Assembly (NCBI GenBank): GCA_900753295.1
Contig: CAADYQ010000116.1
Location: 1-5,634, forward strand
Source: Clostridia bacterium
GTDB taxonomy: Bacteria > Bacillota > Clostridia > Oscillospirales > CAG-272
DNA: 5,634 bases
Direction: 5' to 3'
The notes under the pieces were generated by a model, which had not been told where the DNA came from, did no database searches, and saw only the letters and a program-made list of their open reading frames with translations. The position numbers were made by a program, and so were the translations under genes. Position 1 is the stretch's first letter. Each line of letters begins with the position of its first letter. Positions 5,095-5,634 of the stretch are shown here, piece after piece.

Positions 5095-5134
5095 GAGCGG
5101 ACGGGAGCTGTGCCGGCGCATAGCCCCGCCGCTC
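5095..5134 (+). other. Strong 17-bp hairpin immediately before the priA ribosome binding site
   Basis: GAGCGG (5095-5100) pairs with CCGCTC (5129-5134), CGGG (5102-5105) with CCCG (5125-5128), and GCTGTGC (5107-5113) with GCATAGC (5118-5124, one G-U), around the loop CGGC. Only two single A bulges interrupt it, both on the 5' side. The purine-rich GGAAGG follows at once (5135-5140), with no T-run. It may limit priA translation, block read-through partially, or be an RNase site. Confidence 0.6.
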
Positions 5135-5155
5135 GGAAGGAAAGAAGATCCGGGT

Positions 5156-5634
5156 ATGAAGAAGTATGCGGGAGTGTATCTGCTGGATGCACCGTTTTCA
5201 ATAGATCGCGAATATGATTACCGCATACCGGAGGGGATGCAGGCGGCGCCGGGCGACTTTCTCTCTGTTCCGTTCGGCAACGGGAACCGCCGCGCAATGG
5301 CGCTGTGTACCTCGGTGCGGGACGCCTCGGAGACCCCGGAGGACAAAATGAAGCCGATAGCCGCGGTAATGACGCGCGCAATGTCGCTCGATGCGGAAAT
5401 GCTGGGGCTTTGCCTGTTCATGAAGGAGCAGACGCTCTGTACGGTCGGCGAGGCTGTGCATGCCATGCTGCCGCCGGCTGCGCTTTCAAAACTCGGTGAG
5501 TTTTACCTGCCGAATCCCGCGCGGCCGTTCGACGCCGCAAACGTGGATGCGGAAAATGCCGATCCCGCCGAGCTTATTCTGCTCGATTTTATAAAAAGCC
5601 GCGGCAGAGTGTCGGCGGCGGCGCTGAACTCGCG
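5156..5634 (+). CDS. priA: Primosomal protein N' (PriA replication restart helicase), N-terminal part, cut by window end
   Basis: PriA recognises stalled or repaired forks, unwinds DNA 3' to 5' and loads the replicative helicase. Only the first 159 codons of a protein usually 730-820 residues long are present, with no stop before the edge. Residues 1-105 match the 3'-end DNA-binding domain: YAGVYLLDAPFSIDREYDYRIPEGM (4-28) and GDFLSVPFGNGNRRAMAL (33-50), where VPFG is the hallmark. From about 135, PAELILLDFIKSRGRVSAAALN looks like the start of the winged-helix domain. The helicase motifs and zinc site lie outside the window. Of two in-frame ATGs, the one at 5156 is preferred because the PriA homology begins there and it follows a purine-rich GGAAGGAAAGAAG, although the spacing is long. 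The ATG at 5093 would add 21 residues unlike PriA and lacks a good site. It follows rpoZ by 99 bases, without coaBC. Confidence 0.9.
   Translation, partial: MKKYAGVYLLDAPFSIDREYDYRIPEGMQAAPGDFLSVPFGNGNRRAMALCTSVRDASETPEDKMKPIAAVMTRAMSLDAEMLGLCLFMKEQTLCTVGEAVHAMLPPAALSKLGEFYLPNPARPFDAANVDAENADPAELILLDFIKSRGRVSAAALNS

Noticed and set aside
4492..5134. Intrinsic terminators inside the plus-strand operon
   Set aside because: The hairpins are strong, but none is followed by a T-run on the plus strand, nor on the minus strand in the reverse direction.
5093..5155. Alternative in-frame ATG start for priA at 5093
   Set aside because: The extra 21 residues are Arg/Pro-rich and unlike PriA, there is no good ribosome binding site, and the stretch forms the strong hairpin.
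1..5634. tRNA, rRNA or a complete insertion sequence with transposase
   Set aside because: I saw no tRNA-like cloverleaf, no rRNA signature and no transposase or integrase motif on either strand.

Overview
The window looks like chromosomal DNA from an uncultured or poorly characterised gut-type Clostridia (Bacillota), possibly Oscillospiraceae-like. The evidence is the order yicC-remA-rpoZ-priA (remA, DUF370, is typical of Bacillota), GC-rich codons set in very AT-rich promoters, strong AAGGA-type ribosome binding sites, and a plant-glycan glycosidase next to dispersed multi-hairpin repeats. The taxon is inferred from gene content only.

Layout. Positions 1-176 hold no gene. They contain the edge of a 68-bp-type repeat, a small hairpin repeat (70-86) and a 47-bp module (141-187). 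Positions 177-2243 (minus strand) encode a cytoplasmic alpha-L-rhamnosidase-like GH78-family protein whose C-terminus stops abruptly inside the 47-bp module. Positions 2244-3307 are a 1.06-kb spacer between divergent genes. It is packed with repeats: a small palindrome upstream of the GH78 gene, an inverted copy of the left-edge hairpin repeat, two inverted copies of a three-hairpin element with compensatory base changes, a 17-bp tandem array between them, a 68-bp tandem array, and a second copy of the 47-bp module. It ends with a 40-bp imperfect palindrome that runs into a perfect consensus sigma-A promoter.

Positions 3308-5634 (plus strand) are a housekeeping cluster: yicC (YicC/YloC endoribonuclease family), remA (DUF370 regulator), rpoZ (RNA polymerase omega with an unusual acidic tail) and the first 159 codons of priA (replication restart helicase, cut by the window edge). 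gmk, usually between remA and rpoZ, and coaBC, usually before priA, are both absent. Three GC-rich hairpins punctuate the operon. Two hold the stop codons of remA and rpoZ in their loops, and a third of 17 bp abuts the priA ribosome binding site. None has a U-tract.

The four plus-strand genes probably share the promoter at 3234-3262 and link RNA turnover, regulation, transcription and replication restart. The GH78 gene is a separate accessory gene framed by repeats. I found no convincing new enzymatic system; the most unusual content is the layered repeat architecture and the operon hairpins.
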